64,000 nucleotides of DNA from Comamonas thiooxydans (GTDB lineage: Bacteria; Pseudomonadota; Gammaproteobacteria; Burkholderiales; Burkholderiaceae_C), in the NCBI RefSeq assembly GCF_000964545.1, contig NZ_BBVD01000013.1, positions 115,679 through 179,678 of the forward strand, read 5' to 3'. The position numbers were made by a program, and so were the translations under genes. Below, one piece after another: positions 50,370 to 59,360 of this stretch. The notes under the pieces are model-generated. The model saw only the letters and a list, made by a program, of their open reading frames with translations, made no database searches and was not told the DNA's origin. Each line of letters begins with the position of its first letter. The first letter of the stretch is position 1.

Positions 50370-52364
50370 ATGAGCGCTGCGACATCAACCATCGAATCCG
50401 TGCTGGTGGAAAACCGAGTGTTCCCGCCCCCGGCGGATTTCGCCGCCAAGGCCCGCATCTCGGGCATGGCGCAGTACCAGGCCTTGTGCGACGAAGCCGA
50501 ACGTGACTATGAAGGCTATTGGGCACGGCTGGCCCGCGAGAACGTGAAGTGGACCAAGCCCTTCACCCAGGTGCTGGACCAGAGCAACCCGCCGTTCTAC
50601 AAATGGTTTGCCGACGGCGAGCTCAACGCCAGCGCCAACTGTCTGGACAAGCACATGGGCACGCCCGTGGAGAACAAGACGGCCATCATCTTTGAAGCCG
50701 ACGGCGGCGAGGTCACCAAGGTTACTTACAAAGAGTTGCTCGCCCGCGTGAGCCAGTTCGCCAATGCGCTCAAGGCGCGCGGCGTGCAAAAGGGCGATCG
50801 TGTGCTGATCTACATGCCCATGACCATCGAGGGCGTGGTGGCCATGCAGGCCTGTGCACGCATCGGTGCGACACATTCCGTGGTGTTCGGCGGCTTCTCG
50901 GCCAAGGCCGTGCAGGAGCGCATCGTGGACGTGGGCGCCAGTCTGGTCGTCACCTCCAACTACCAGATGCGCGGCGGCAAGGAGCTGCCGCTCAAAGCCA
51001 TCGTCGATGACGCGATTGCGCTGGGCGGCTGCGAAGCCGTCAAGAGCGTGCTGGTCTACGAGCGCACGGCCACTGCCTGCAATATGGTCGCGGGCCGCGA
51101 CATCAGCTTCACCGATGCGCTGGCAGGTCAATCCACCGAGTGCGAAGCCGTGCCTGTCAATGCCGAGCACCCGCTCTTCATCCTCTACACCAGTGGCTCC
51201 ACTGGCAAGCCCAAGGGCGTGCAGCATGCCACCGGCGGCTATGTGCTGTGGGCCAAGCAGACTTTCGAGTGGACCTTTGATGTCAGGGACAGCGATGTCT
51301 TCTGGTGCACGGCCGATATCGGCTGGATCACCGGCCACAGCTATGTGGCCTATGGCCCGCTGGCGGCCGGTGCCACGCAGATCGTCTTCGAAGGCGTGCC
51401 GACTTTCCCCAATGCGGGCCGTTTCTGGCAGATGATAGAGCGCCACCAGTGCAGCATCTTCTACACGGCACCCACGGCCATCCGCTCGCTGATCAAGGCC
51501 GCGGACTCCGACCCCAGCGTCCACCCGAAGAACTGGAATCTGTCCAGCCTGCGTCTGCTGGGCTCGGTGGGCGAGCCCATCAATCCCGAGGCCTGGATGT
51601 GGTATCACAAGCATGTGGGCGGCGAGCGCTGCCCCATCGTGGACACCTTCTGGCAGACCGAGAACGGCGGCCACATGATCACGCCGCTGCCCGGTGCCAC
51701 GCCTCTGGTGCCCGGCTCCTGCACCCTGCCTCTGCCCGGCATCACGGCTGCCATCGTCGATGAGGCCGGCAACGAGATCCCCAATGGCGCCGGCGGCATC
51801 CTGGTGGTGAAAAATCCCTGGCCTTCGATGATTCGCACCATCTGGGGCGACCCTGAGCGCTTCAAGAAGAGCTACTTCCCCGACGAGCTCAAGGGCTACT
51901 ACCTGGCTGGCGACGGTGCCGTGCGCAGCGAAGACCGCGGCTATTTCCGCATCACGGGCCGTATCGACGATGTGCTCAACGTCTCGGGCCACCGCATGGG
52001 CACCATGGAAATCGAGTCGGCCCTGGTGGCCAAGACCGATCTGGTGGCCGAGGCCGCCGTGGTCGGCCGTCCCGACGACCTGACCGGCGAAGCCATCTGC
52101 GCCTTTGTGGTGCTCAAGCGCGGCAAGCCCACGGGCGAAGAGGCCAGGCAGATTGCGACCGAGCTGCGCAACTGGGTGGCCAAGGAGATCGGCCCGATTG
52201 CCAAGCCCAAGGACATCCGCTTCGGCGACAACCTGCCCAAGACCCGCAGCGGCAAGATCATGCGCCGCCTGCTGCGCTCGCTGGCCAAGGGAGAAGCGAT
52301 TACCCAGGACACCAGCACTCTGGAGAATCCCGCGATCCTCGAGCAATTGTCGGAGACCAATTGA
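50370..52364 (+). CDS. acs: Acetyl-CoA synthetase
   Basis: A 664-residue adenylate-forming enzyme making acetyl-CoA from acetate, ATP and CoA. Marks are YTSGSTGKPKGVQH (P-loop, about residues 271-284), WCTADIGWITGHSY, DTFWQTENGGHM and the C-terminal GYYLAGDGA...GRIDDVLNVSGHR. The catalytic lysine in PKTRSGKIMRR is the site that Pat-type acetylases modify in this family. Length and motifs fit Acs rather than propionyl-CoA synthetase. A strong ribosome site precedes it. It may feed acetate and, with the fumarases, the TCA cycle. Confidence 0.95.
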   Translation: MSAATSTIESVLVENRVFPPPADFAAKARISGMAQYQALCDEAERDYEGYWARLARENVKWTKPFTQVLDQSNPPFYKWFADGELNASANCLDKHMGTPVENKTAIIFEADGGEVTKVTYKELLARVSQFANALKARGVQKGDRVLIYMPMTIEGVVAMQACARIGATHSVVFGGFSAKAVQERIVDVGASLVVTSNYQMRGGKELPLKAIVDDAIALGGCEAVKSVLVYERTATACNMVAGRDISFTDALAGQSTECEAVPVNAEHPLFILYTSGSTGKPKGVQHATGGYVLWAKQTFEWTFDVRDSDVFWCTADIGWITGHSYVAYGPLAAGATQIVFEGVPTFPNAGRFWQMIERHQCSIFYTAPTAIRSLIKAADSDPSVHPKNWNLSSLRLLGSVGEPINPEAWMWYHKHVGGERCPIVDTFWQTENGGHMITPLPGATPLVPGSCTLPLPGITAAIVDEAGNEIPNGAGGILVVKNPWPSMIRTIWGDPERFKKSYFPDELKGYYLAGDGAVRSEDRGYFRITGRIDDVLNVSGHRMGTMEIESALVAKTDLVAEAAVVGRPDDLTGEAICAFVVLKRGKPTGEEARQIATELRNWVAKEIGPIAKPKDIRFGDNLPKTRSGKIMRRLLRSLAKGEAITQDTSTLENPAILEQLSETN

Positions 52365-52398
52365 GCCGGCGCATGCCGCTGATCTGAACGCATCATGA

Positions 52399-52430
52399 CG
52401 ACAGGGCCGCTGGCAACAGCGGCTTTGTCA
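52399..52430 (+). terminator. Terminator after acs
   Basis: The stem GCCGCTG/CAGCGGC with a GCAA loop and outer GACA/TGTC pairing is followed by a T-rich stretch, 35 bp after acs. Confidence 0.65.
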
Positions 52431-52505
52431 TTTCTGGCGCTTGCTGACGCAAGCCGATGCGATCTTGGGTTAAAACAAGGCATCCCGGAGTACAAGGAGA
52501 AGAGC

Positions 52506-52961
52506 ATGAACTTTCGCACCATCTGCATTGCCATCATCGTGGCCCTGATTGCCGTATTGGCCGCCTTCAACTGGACGGCGCTGTCGGCCCCTGCCGCAGT
52601 TTCGCTGGGCGTGACCGAAATCCAGGCACCGCTGGGCGTGCTCATGCTGGCGCTGACGATTTTGCTGAGCGTGTTTTTCATCGCCTATGTGCTGTGGATG
52701 CAGGGCTCGGTGCTGCTGGAGGCACGCCGTCACGCCAAGGAGATGCAGGCCCAGCGCGATCTGGCCGACAAGGCCGAGGCTTCGCGCTTCACCGAGCTGC
52801 GCGGTGTGCTGGAAGCACTGCATGCCAGGGACAAGGAAGAGGTGATGGCCCGGCTTGATGTGCTGGAGGCACATCTGGTGCAGCGTGCCCAGGAGTCGGA
52901 CAACAGCACGGCCGCCTATGTGGGGCAGCTGGAGCAGCAGGTGCATCAGATCAATCGCTGA
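52506..52961 (+). CDS. LapA-domain inner-membrane protein
   Basis: A 151-residue protein with two N-terminal helices (about residues 4-25 and 43-65) in the DUF1049/LapA arrangement (CIAIIVALIAVLAAFNWTAL, then LGVLMLALTILLSVFFIAYVLWM). A hydrophilic coiled-coil-like tail rich in Glu/Arg/Ala follows. In E. coli LapA acts with LapB in LPS assembly control; whether this one does is unknown. The ATG at 52506 has AAGGAG upstream. Confidence 0.8.
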   Translation: MNFRTICIAIIVALIAVLAAFNWTALSAPAAVSLGVTEIQAPLGVLMLALTILLSVFFIAYVLWMQGSVLLEARRHAKEMQAQRDLADKAEASRFTELRGVLEALHARDKEEVMARLDVLEAHLVQRAQESDNSTAAYVGQLEQQVHQINR

Positions 52962-53022
52962 TGCCTCAATACTGATAGCTTCAATCGATTTGCCTGCAAG
53001 CGATTGAGGCGTATTCGGCATG

Positions 53023-53052
53023 AAAAAAGCCGCTGCAGTGCAGCGGCTTTTT
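53023..53052 (-). terminator. Terminator of argG
   Basis: A perfect 8-bp stem GCCGCTGC/GCAGCGGC with a 3-nt loop is flanked by A- and T-runs, so it works on either strand. It lies 18 bp past the argG stop on the minus strand. Confidence 0.9.
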
Positions 53053-53069
53053 CGCGCAGGCGAACCGAA

Positions 53070-54407
53070 TTACTTCTTGTCGTTGCCCAGCTGTGGCAGG
53101 GCGTTGGCGCTGCTCACGCTCAGCAGGCCGGCTTGCGAGTAGATGGCCAGCTTGGCGCGGGTGTCGATCAGGTCCAGGTTGCGCATGGTCAGCTGGCCGA
53201 TGCGGTCGATGGGGCTGAAAGGCGCATCTTCGACCTTTTCCATGGACAGACGCTCGGGAGCGTAGGTCAGGTTGGGCGACTCGGTGTTCAGGATGGAGTA
53301 GTCGTTGCCGCGGCGCAGTTCCAGCGTCACGGTGCCGGTCACGGCGCGGGCCACCCAGCGCTGCGAGGATTCGCGCAGCATGATGGCCTGGGGGTCGAAC
53401 CAGCGGCCCTGGTACAGCAGACGGCCCAGGCGCAGGCCATTGATGCGGTACTGCTCGATGGTGTCTTCGTTGTGGATGCCGGTCACCAGACGTTCGTAGG
53501 CAATGTGCAGCAGGGCCATGCCGGGGGCTTCGTAGATGCCGCGGCTCTTGGCTTCGATGATGCGGTTTTCGATCTGGTCGCTCATGCCCAGGCCGTGGCG
53601 GCCGCCGATGCGGTTCAGCTCCAGGAAGACTTCCACGGCATCGGTGTATTCCTTGCCGTTGATGGCCACGGGACGGCCTTCTTCGAAGGTGATCGAGACT
53701 TCTTCTGCCTTGACTTCGACTTCTGGCTTCCAGAAAGCCACGCCCATGATGGGGTTCACGATGCGGATGCCGGAGTTCAGGAACTCCAGATCCTTGGCTT
53801 CATGGGTGGCGCCCAGCATGTTGGAGTCGGTGGAGTAGGCCTTCTCGGCCGACATCTTGTAGCCGAAACCTTCCTTGGTCATGAAGGCCGACATTTCTGC
53901 ACGGCCGCCCAGCTCGTCGATGAAGTTGCTGTCCAGCCAGGGCTTGTAGATCTTCAGCGCGGGGTTGGTGAGCAGGCCGTAGCGGTAGAAGCGTTCGATG
54001 TCGTTGCCCTTGAAGGTCGAACCGTCACCCCAGATGTTGACGTCGTCTTCCTTCATGGCAGCCACCAGCATGGTGCCGGTCACGGCACGGCCCAGGGGCG
54101 TGGTGTTGAAGTAGGTGATGCCGCCGGTGGAAATGTGGAAGGCGCTGGACTGGATGGCGGCAATGCCTTCGTTTGCCAGCTGGGGACGGCAGTCGATCAG
54201 ACGGGCCTTTTCTGCGCCATATTCCATCGCCTTGCGGGGGATTTCGTCGTAATCGGCTTCGTCGGGCTGACCCAGGTTGGCCGTGTAGGCGTAGGGCAGG
54301 GCACCCTTGTTCTTCATCCAGCGCAGAGCGGCAGAAGTGTCCAGGCCGCCGGAGAAGGCGATGCCGACCTTCTGGCCGACGGGAACATGTTGCAGAATGG
54401 TTTCCAT
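53070..54407 (-). CDS. argG: Argininosuccinate synthase
   Basis: A 445-residue enzyme of arginine synthesis that joins citrulline and aspartate using ATP. The PP-loop GIAFSGGLDTSAA is at about residues 15-27; GDGSTFKGNDIERFYRY and the ATP/citrulline-binding DQIENRIIEAKSRG are also visible. The length matches the long (E. coli-type) ArgG. The ATG at 54407 (METILQHVPVGQKVG) matches the known family start. It is preceded by GAAGAGAAATCTC. Confidence 0.96.
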   Translation of the reverse strand: METILQHVPVGQKVGIAFSGGLDTSAALRWMKNKGALPYAYTANLGQPDEADYDEIPRKAMEYGAEKARLIDCRPQLANEGIAAIQSSAFHISTGGITYFNTTPLGRAVTGTMLVAAMKEDDVNIWGDGSTFKGNDIERFYRYGLLTNPALKIYKPWLDSNFIDELGGRAEMSAFMTKEGFGYKMSAEKAYSTDSNMLGATHEAKDLEFLNSGIRIVNPIMGVAFWKPEVEVKAEEVSITFEEGRPVAINGKEYTDAVEVFLELNRIGGRHGLGMSDQIENRIIEAKSRGIYEAPGMALLHIAYERLVTGIHNEDTIEQYRINGLRLGRLLYQGRWFDPQAIMLRESSQRWVARAVTGTVTLELRRGNDYSILNTESPNLTYAPERLSMEKVEDAPFSPIDRIGQLTMRNLDLIDTRAKLAIYSQAGLLSVSSANALPQLGNDKK

Positions 54408-54513
54408 GAGATTTCTCTTCAAAGTGATAGCTGCAAGCGCTTGATGGGTAAGCGATTGGGGCTGGAAAGGCTTGAAATTCTCGGGTCTGGCCCGAAGCCG
54501 GGCCAGGCGCGGA

Positions 54514-54831
54514 TTACGCGTAGTGGCAGATGTAGTGGTAAGCCTCGGTCACGCGGATGTCGAACTTTGAGTTCGCGGGAATCTGGAAGCTCTCGCCGGC
54601 CGAGGACTTCTTCCACTCGTCGCTACCGTCGAGCTTGTATTCGCAGGAGCCGCCCACGCATTCCATGATTTCTGCGGCTGCGGTGCCAAAGGTCAGCGTT
54701 GCAGGCAGCACCACGCCCACCGACTTCTTGGTGCCGTCGGCCAGCGTGAAGCTGTGGCTGACGCACTTGCCGTCAAAGTAAACATTGGCCTTGGTGGTGA
54801 GGCTGACGCCTGCGATGGTTTCGGTGGTCAT
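54514..54831 (-). CDS. ppnP: Pyrimidine/purine nucleoside phosphorylase (PpnP, YaiE family)
   Basis: A 105-residue cupin-fold protein of the DUF1255 family: ANVYFDGKCVSHSF, GVVLPATLTFGTAAAEIMECVGGSCEYKLDG and SFQIPANSKFDIRVTEAYHYICHY. PpnP cleaves several nucleosides with phosphate. The ATG at 54831 (MTTETIAGV) matches the family; the longer frame is unsupported. It is on the same strand as argG, which lies 107 bp downstream. Confidence 0.9.
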   Translation of the reverse strand: MTTETIAGVSLTTKANVYFDGKCVSHSFTLADGTKKSVGVVLPATLTFGTAAAEIMECVGGSCEYKLDGSDEWKKSSAGESFQIPANSKFDIRVTEAYHYICHYA

Positions 54832-54921
54832 GGAAGAAGTACGCTGTGCGTGGTCGAAGATCAAAAGCATTGATTTTAGGCCACGGGATTTGCACCTGTG
54901 CGAATGCCAGGCAAAGGCAGG

Positions 54922-54948
54922 AAAAACAAGAGCCCCGTGACGGGGCTC
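54922..54948 (-). terminator. Terminator of the glycine-zipper gene
   Basis: The stem GAGCCCCGT/ACGGGGCTC is followed on the minus strand by TTGTTTTT, 33 bp past the stop codon. Confidence 0.88.
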
Positions 54949-54980
54949 CTGAGCGGCCTGCAAGGCCGGATCGGCTTGGG

Positions 54981-55715
54981 TCAGCGGCGCCAGCCATGGC
55001 CGCCGTGGCCGCCGTGCCAGCCCGGACGGTAGCCAGGGCGGTAGTAATGGGGGCGGGTGGCGTAATAGGCCCCCGCACCAATGGCTGCGCCAATCAGCAG
55101 CGGCGCCACATAGTCAGACGCCGAGTAGGTGGGCGCCACGGGCTGAGGGGCGTAATAGCCGCTGTCGTAGTTCTGCGGATAGCTGGTGCTGTAGGCGCCC
55201 TGGGGAGGCGTCTGGGTGCTGTAGTAGCCGTCGTTGCTGTAGACCGGGTCGTTGGCCATGGGCTGCACATTCAGCGCAATCCATTGGCCGGGCGGGTTGG
55301 CGGTCTGCGTGGTGTAGTTGCGACCGTTGTACTCATAGGTCACGTTGTAGCCCACGGTACGGTTCTGGTAGAAGGTCTGCGTGCTGCACTGGCGCATGTT
55401 CTGGTACTGCACCGGGCCGGAGGCTTCGGCCTGATTGCCCAGCATGGCACCGCCGACCACGCCGGCTGCCGTGGCTGCTGCACGGCCGCCGCCGCCACCG
55501 ATGGCATTGCCGATCAGGCCGCCGGCAATGGCTCCGACCACGGCACCCGCACCGGTGGGGCGAGGTGCGACCGCCACCGGCTGGTCGCTGCAGACCTGCT
55601 GTGGCACGGCGACCTGCTGGGTGATGGGGGTCGAGGACAGCACGCGGCCGCGCTCCTGGGCATAGGCCCCGGTGGCGGCCACGGCGGTCAAAGTCAAAAC
55701 TGCCAGAGTTTTCAT
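54981..55715 (-). CDS. Glycine-zipper 2TM domain outer-membrane/periplasmic protein
   Basis: A 244-residue protein with a Sec signal ending GAYAQ. The glycine zipper AVVGAIAGGLIGNAIGGGGGRAAATAAGVVGGAMLG (about residues 57-93) is the Rick_17kDa/2TM pattern of outer-membrane-associated proteins. A YNVTYEYNGRNYTTQT region and a Gly/His/Arg/Tyr-rich tail (HYYRPGYRPGWHGGHGGHGWRR) follow. The ATG at 55715 is preferred, since an ATG two codons earlier is too close to GGAGAG. Function unknown. Confidence 0.82.
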   Translation of the reverse strand: MKTLAVLTLTAVAATGAYAQERGRVLSSTPITQQVAVPQQVCSDQPVAVAPRPTGAGAVVGAIAGGLIGNAIGGGGGRAAATAAGVVGGAMLGNQAEASGPVQYQNMRQCSTQTFYQNRTVGYNVTYEYNGRNYTTQTANPPGQWIALNVQPMANDPVYSNDGYYSTQTPPQGAYSTSYPQNYDSGYYAPQPVAPTYSASDYVAPLLIGAAIGAGAYYATRPHYYRPGYRPGWHGGHGGHGWRR

Positions 55716-55840
55716 CAACATCTCTCCTGTCTCTGAAGCTTTAACGCATCAGATCACCAAAAAGTTTAGGGGATCTGCGTAAATTCAAGCACTCGGCACC
55801 GTAAAACTAGGTAAAGCCATGTGTAAATGTGAGCGGTTGC

Positions 55841-56203
55841 TTATGTGTTTTGCAGCGTATCCCATTCATCGGCCTTGAAACCAACGGTGATTTTCCCGTC
55901 GGCCCATTCCACCACGGGTCGCTTGATGGTGCTGGCGTGCTCCTGCATCACGGCGGCGGCACTGGGCGCATCCACGGCAGAGGCCTTTGTCGCGTCATCG
56001 AGCTTGCGCCAGGTCGTGCCCTGGCGGTTGAGCAGCTTTTCCCAGCCCAGAGCCTGCATCCACTGGGGCAGACGCTCGGCGGGAACGCCTTGTTTCTTGA
56101 AGTCGTGGAATTCGTAAGTAATACCTTGCTCACTGAGCCAGCTGCGTGCTTTCTTGACGGTGTCGCAATTGGGGATGCCGTAGACGGTGGTGATCTTGCT
56201 CAT
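55841..56203 (-). CDS. ArsC family reductase (Spx/YffB type)
   Basis: A 120-residue thioredoxin-fold protein: TVYGIPNCDTVKKARSWL at the N-terminus has the single active-site Cys of the family, followed by YEFHDFKKQGVP and IKRPVVEW. These are the YffB/ArsC-like proteins. The family includes arsenate reductases, but arsenic genes are not present here, so that activity is not claimed. The ATG at 56203 is chosen. Confidence 0.87.
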   Translation of the reverse strand: MSKITTVYGIPNCDTVKKARSWLSEQGITYEFHDFKKQGVPAERLPQWMQALGWEKLLNRQGTTWRKLDDATKASAVDAPSAAAVMQEHASTIKRPVVEWADGKITVGFKADEWDTLQNT

Positions 56204-56303
56204 GGTGTTCGGTAGCTGTGAAACTGTTGGAGTCAGATGTAACGCATTTGCCAAGTGCCGGCAGCCATAGGGCCTCTGACAGTGGGCGACAATAGCGCCC
56301 AGT

Positions 56304-57629
56304 ATGCACACCATATTTCCCACCTTGGATGCCTGGCTGGCTTATTGCGAGCGCCTGCATCCCCAGAACATCGCCCTGGGTCTGGATCGCGTGCGTGAAG
56401 TCGCACAGCGCATGGGCCTGCAATTTGACTGCCCCGTCATCACGGTGGCCGGCACCAATGGCAAGGGTTCGACCTGTGCCATGCTGGAGGCCGTGGCCCT
56501 GCAGTCCGGCTATCGCCCCGGTGTCTATACCTCGCCGCATCTGGTTCACTTTGAAGAGCGCTGCCGTGTGGGCGGCGAGATCGTCAAGGCCGAGGAGCTG
56601 ATACCGCATTTCGAGGCGGTGGAGCAGGCCAGGGTGAAGGACGGACAAGAGGTTGCACTCACTTACTTCGAGTTCACCACGCTGGCAATATTGCGCCTGA
56701 TGAGCCTGTCCAGGCTGGATGTGGCGATTCTGGAGGTGGGTCTGGGAGGCCGGCTCGATGCCACCAATATCATCGATGCCGACTGCGCCATCATCACCAG
56801 CATCGATCTCGATCACATGGAACTGTTGGGCCCCGATCGCGAAAGCATTGGCCGCGAAAAGGCCGGCATCATGCGTGCCGGTCGTCCCGTCATCGTCAGC
56901 GACCCCGTGCCGCCGCAAAGCGTGATCGACCATGCGACCGAAACCGGTGCCGACCTCTGGCGCTTCGGAAAGGATTTCAACTACGACGGCGACAAGCAGC
57001 AATGGGGCTGGGCCGGCCGTGGCCGCCGCTATGCGGGGCTGGCCTATCCGGCGCTGCGCGGAGCCAATCAGTTGATGAATGCTTCCGGCGTGCTGGCCGC
57101 CTATGAGGCCATTCGCGGCAAGCTGCCGGTGACGGCACAGGCCGTGCGCACGGGCTTGTCCATGGTGGAGCTGCCCGGTCGCTTCCAGATCGTTCCCGGT
57201 CAGCCCACGCTGGTGCTGGATGTGGCGCATAACCCGCATTCGGTGGCGGCACTCACGGCGAATCTCGATGCCATGGGCTACTTCCCGACTACGCATGCTG
57301 TATTCGGTGCCATGGCCGACAAGGACTGGGAGCCCATGCTCACCAAGGTGGGGCCGCTGGTCGATCGCTGGTACTTTACCGACCTGCCCACGCCGCGTGC
57401 GGATTCTGCAGAAAACCTCAAGGCCAAGCTGCAGCAGTTGCAGGCCCAGGGCGTGATCCGCAAAGATGTGAGCATGCAGACCTTTGCCAATCCCCAGCAG
57501 GCCCTGGATGCCGCAGTCGCGGCAACGGAGGCGGCTGATAGAATCGTGGTCTTTGGATCGTTCTTCACCGTGGGCGGAGTGTTGCAAAACGGCACGCCTC
57601 GTCTGAACGCCAAACACCTGGCTCACTGA
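56304..57629 (+). CDS. folC: Bifunctional dihydrofolate / folylpolyglutamate synthase
   Basis: A 441-residue Mur-ligase-family enzyme: P-loop GTNGKGSTCAMLEA (about residues 51-64), TSPHLVHFEERCRVGG, and DVAHNPHSVAALTANL in the C-terminal domain. It forms dihydrofolate and lengthens the glutamate tail of folates. It begins a conserved rightward block folC-SPOR-cvpA-purF-metZ found in many beta- and gammaproteobacteria. Confidence 0.94.
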   Translation: MHTIFPTLDAWLAYCERLHPQNIALGLDRVREVAQRMGLQFDCPVITVAGTNGKGSTCAMLEAVALQSGYRPGVYTSPHLVHFEERCRVGGEIVKAEELIPHFEAVEQARVKDGQEVALTYFEFTTLAILRLMSLSRLDVAILEVGLGGRLDATNIIDADCAIITSIDLDHMELLGPDRESIGREKAGIMRAGRPVIVSDPVPPQSVIDHATETGADLWRFGKDFNYDGDKQQWGWAGRGRRYAGLAYPALRGANQLMNASGVLAAYEAIRGKLPVTAQAVRTGLSMVELPGRFQIVPGQPTLVLDVAHNPHSVAALTANLDAMGYFPTTHAVFGAMADKDWEPMLTKVGPLVDRWYFTDLPTPRADSAENLKAKLQQLQAQGVIRKDVSMQTFANPQQALDAAVAATEAADRIVVFGSFFTVGGVLQNGTPRLNAKHLAH

Positions 57630-57687
57630 GTCAGCGGCCTGCCGCCCCGGCTTTTGTCAGGTGGCAGGCCTCAACAAGTCCTCACTC

Positions 57688-58638
57688 ATGGCATTTTTCA
57701 ATTTCCGTTGGCCTGGCAAAAAAGACGAAGCCGAGTCCGTGGCCGGAGCCAAGCGCCCCAGCCGCTTGGCCCAGGGCGAAAGCGTGGAAGCCATGCGCCG
57801 CCGCGCACGTCATCGCCTCATCGGGGCGGCCGTGTTGGTGCTGATCGGTGTGGTGGGCTTCCCGCTGCTGTTCGATACGCAGCCACGTCCCATTCCGGTC
57901 AATATTCCGATTGAAATTCCCGATCAGGCCAACTCAGCTCCCGAGGTCGTGCCTGGCACCCAGGTGGCGAGCCAGACGGCTGCACCGTCAGGGCGTGTTG
58001 CTGCCAATGCTTCTCTGGATGATGGCGAAGAAGTGCTTGCCCCCTCGGCCAGGCCTGCAGCTCCTGCGGCGGCCGCTGTGGTGCCTGCTGCGCCGGTGGT
58101 CGGGGCTGCGGTCACTGCGGCTGCCGTCGGAACTGCCGCTGCGGTGGCATCTCAGGTCAAGCCCGAGCCCAAACCAGAGGTCAAACCTCAGCCCAAGCCG
58201 GAGCCCAAGCCGGAAGTAAAGCCAGAGCGCAAGCCGGAACCGAAGCCTGAAAAGCCCAAGGCCGAGGTCAAACCTGAGGTCAAGAAGCCGGAAGCCAAAC
58301 CCGAGCCCAAGCACAAGCCGGACACGCCCAAGGTGGATGAGGCCGCTCGTGCCCGTGCACTGCTGGAGGGGCGCAGTACCTCGGAAGCGGCACCGGTCAA
58401 GGAGGCTGCAGCGACTAACGAGCGCTTTATCGTTCAGATCGGTGCCTTTGCCGAAGTCGGCAAGGCCAACGAAATCAAGGGCAAGCTGGGTGCCGGAGCC
58501 TTTACCCAGACCGTGGATACCAAGGACGGCAAGCGCACACGTGTTCGCATGGGGCCTTTCAAGAGCCGCGAAGAAGCCGAGAAGGCTGCCGCCAGGGCCA
58601 AGGCCCTGGGCTTGCCGGCATCGGTGTTCAAGGCTTGA
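57688..58638 (+). CDS. SPOR domain protein
   Basis: A 316-residue bitopic protein. A cytoplasmic start, one transmembrane helix (LIGAAVLVLIGVVGFPLLF, about residues 45-63), then a long Ala/Pro/Lys/Glu linker of repeated KPEPKPEVK-type units (about 165-225), and a C-terminal SPOR domain (RFIVQIGAFAEVGKANEIKGKL...RVRMGPFKSREEAEKAAARAKALG). SPOR domains bind glycan strands lacking stem peptides at the septum, so a cell-division role is likely. The ATG at 57688 is chosen over a GTG at 57661. Confidence 0.88.
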   Translation: MAFFNFRWPGKKDEAESVAGAKRPSRLAQGESVEAMRRRARHRLIGAAVLVLIGVVGFPLLFDTQPRPIPVNIPIEIPDQANSAPEVVPGTQVASQTAAPSGRVAANASLDDGEEVLAPSARPAAPAAAAVVPAAPVVGAAVTAAAVGTAAAVASQVKPEPKPEVKPQPKPEPKPEVKPERKPEPKPEKPKAEVKPEVKKPEAKPEPKHKPDTPKVDEAARARALLEGRSTSEAAPVKEAAATNERFIVQIGAFAEVGKANEIKGKLGAGAFTQTVDTKDGKRTRVRMGPFKSREEAEKAAARAKALGLPASVFKA

Positions 58639-58666
58639 GACCGGTTTTCCGGCAACGGTTTGATTG

Positions 58667-59164
58667 ATGAGCACACTGGACTGGATTTTTGTGGTCGTTG
58701 TGCTGGGCTCCTTGTTGCTGGGGGCCTGGCGCGGTCTGCTCTATGAAGTCCTGTCCTTGCTGGGCTGGCTGGTGGCCTTCATGGTCGCGCGGACCTGGGC
58801 GCAAGAGGTGGCGGTATGGCTGCCGCTGGATGGTTGGGACATGCAACTGCGTTATGCGGCGGGCTTTGTGCTGCTGCTGGTGGGATCCATGTTTGCCTGG
58901 GGAGTGATCTCCTGGCTGTCCAAGCAGTTGATTGAGGCCGTGGGTCTGAGACCTGTGGATCGCACCCTGGGCGCATTGTTCGGTGTCTTGCGTGGTGGCC
59001 TGCTGCTGCTGGTGCTGGCTCTGGTGATCCAGTACACGCCGCTGCACAAGGCTTTGTGGTGGCAGGACTCGGTGCTGGCGCCCTGGTTGACCGAGGCGCT
59101 GGGCTGGGTGCTGCCGGCTCTGCCAGAGGAGTGGGGGCAGTATCTGCCCAAGGCATCCTCTTGA
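58667..59164 (+). CDS. cvpA: CvpA family membrane protein
   Basis: A 165-residue protein with four helices (LDWIFVVVVLGSLLLGAWRGL, SLLGWLVAFMVARTW, YAAGFVLLLVGSMFAWGVISWL, and GVLRGGLLLLVLALVIQY) in the CvpA/colicin V production pattern. The gene commonly precedes purF, as here. The ATG at 58667 is preferred over a TTG one codon earlier. Function is not firmly known. Confidence 0.9.
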   Translation: MSTLDWIFVVVVLGSLLLGAWRGLLYEVLSLLGWLVAFMVARTWAQEVAVWLPLDGWDMQLRYAAGFVLLLVGSMFAWGVISWLSKQLIEAVGLRPVDRTLGALFGVLRGGLLLLVLALVIQYTPLHKALWWQDSVLAPWLTEALGWVLPALPEEWGQYLPKASS

Positions 59165-59360
59165 AGCGAAGTTTTTTGCCGCAATTTACCTAAGGGTTGA
59201 AAGTGGCTAAGGCGCTTGCTGTAAAACGCAGTGGGTGCCGACGAGAGTTTGGTGTTGGCGTGATCCGCCATGCCGGATATCAAAGCGCAGGCTAGCCAAT
59301 GGGTGGCGAAGCAGGCGAGTGTGGCGAAGGGCGACTTTCGCGAACAGATGGAACGCAACT

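Noticed and set aside
50385..52346. A 653-codon antisense frame across acs
   Set aside because: It mirrors the acs codons and has no recognisable domain; acs itself is certain.
53004..54668. A 554-codon plus-strand frame across argG
   Set aside because: Antisense shadow; argG is unambiguous and has its own terminator and start.
56130..57626. A 498-codon minus-strand frame across folC
   Set aside because: Antisense shadow whose C-terminal end runs out of frame into the ArsC-family gene; no domain visible.
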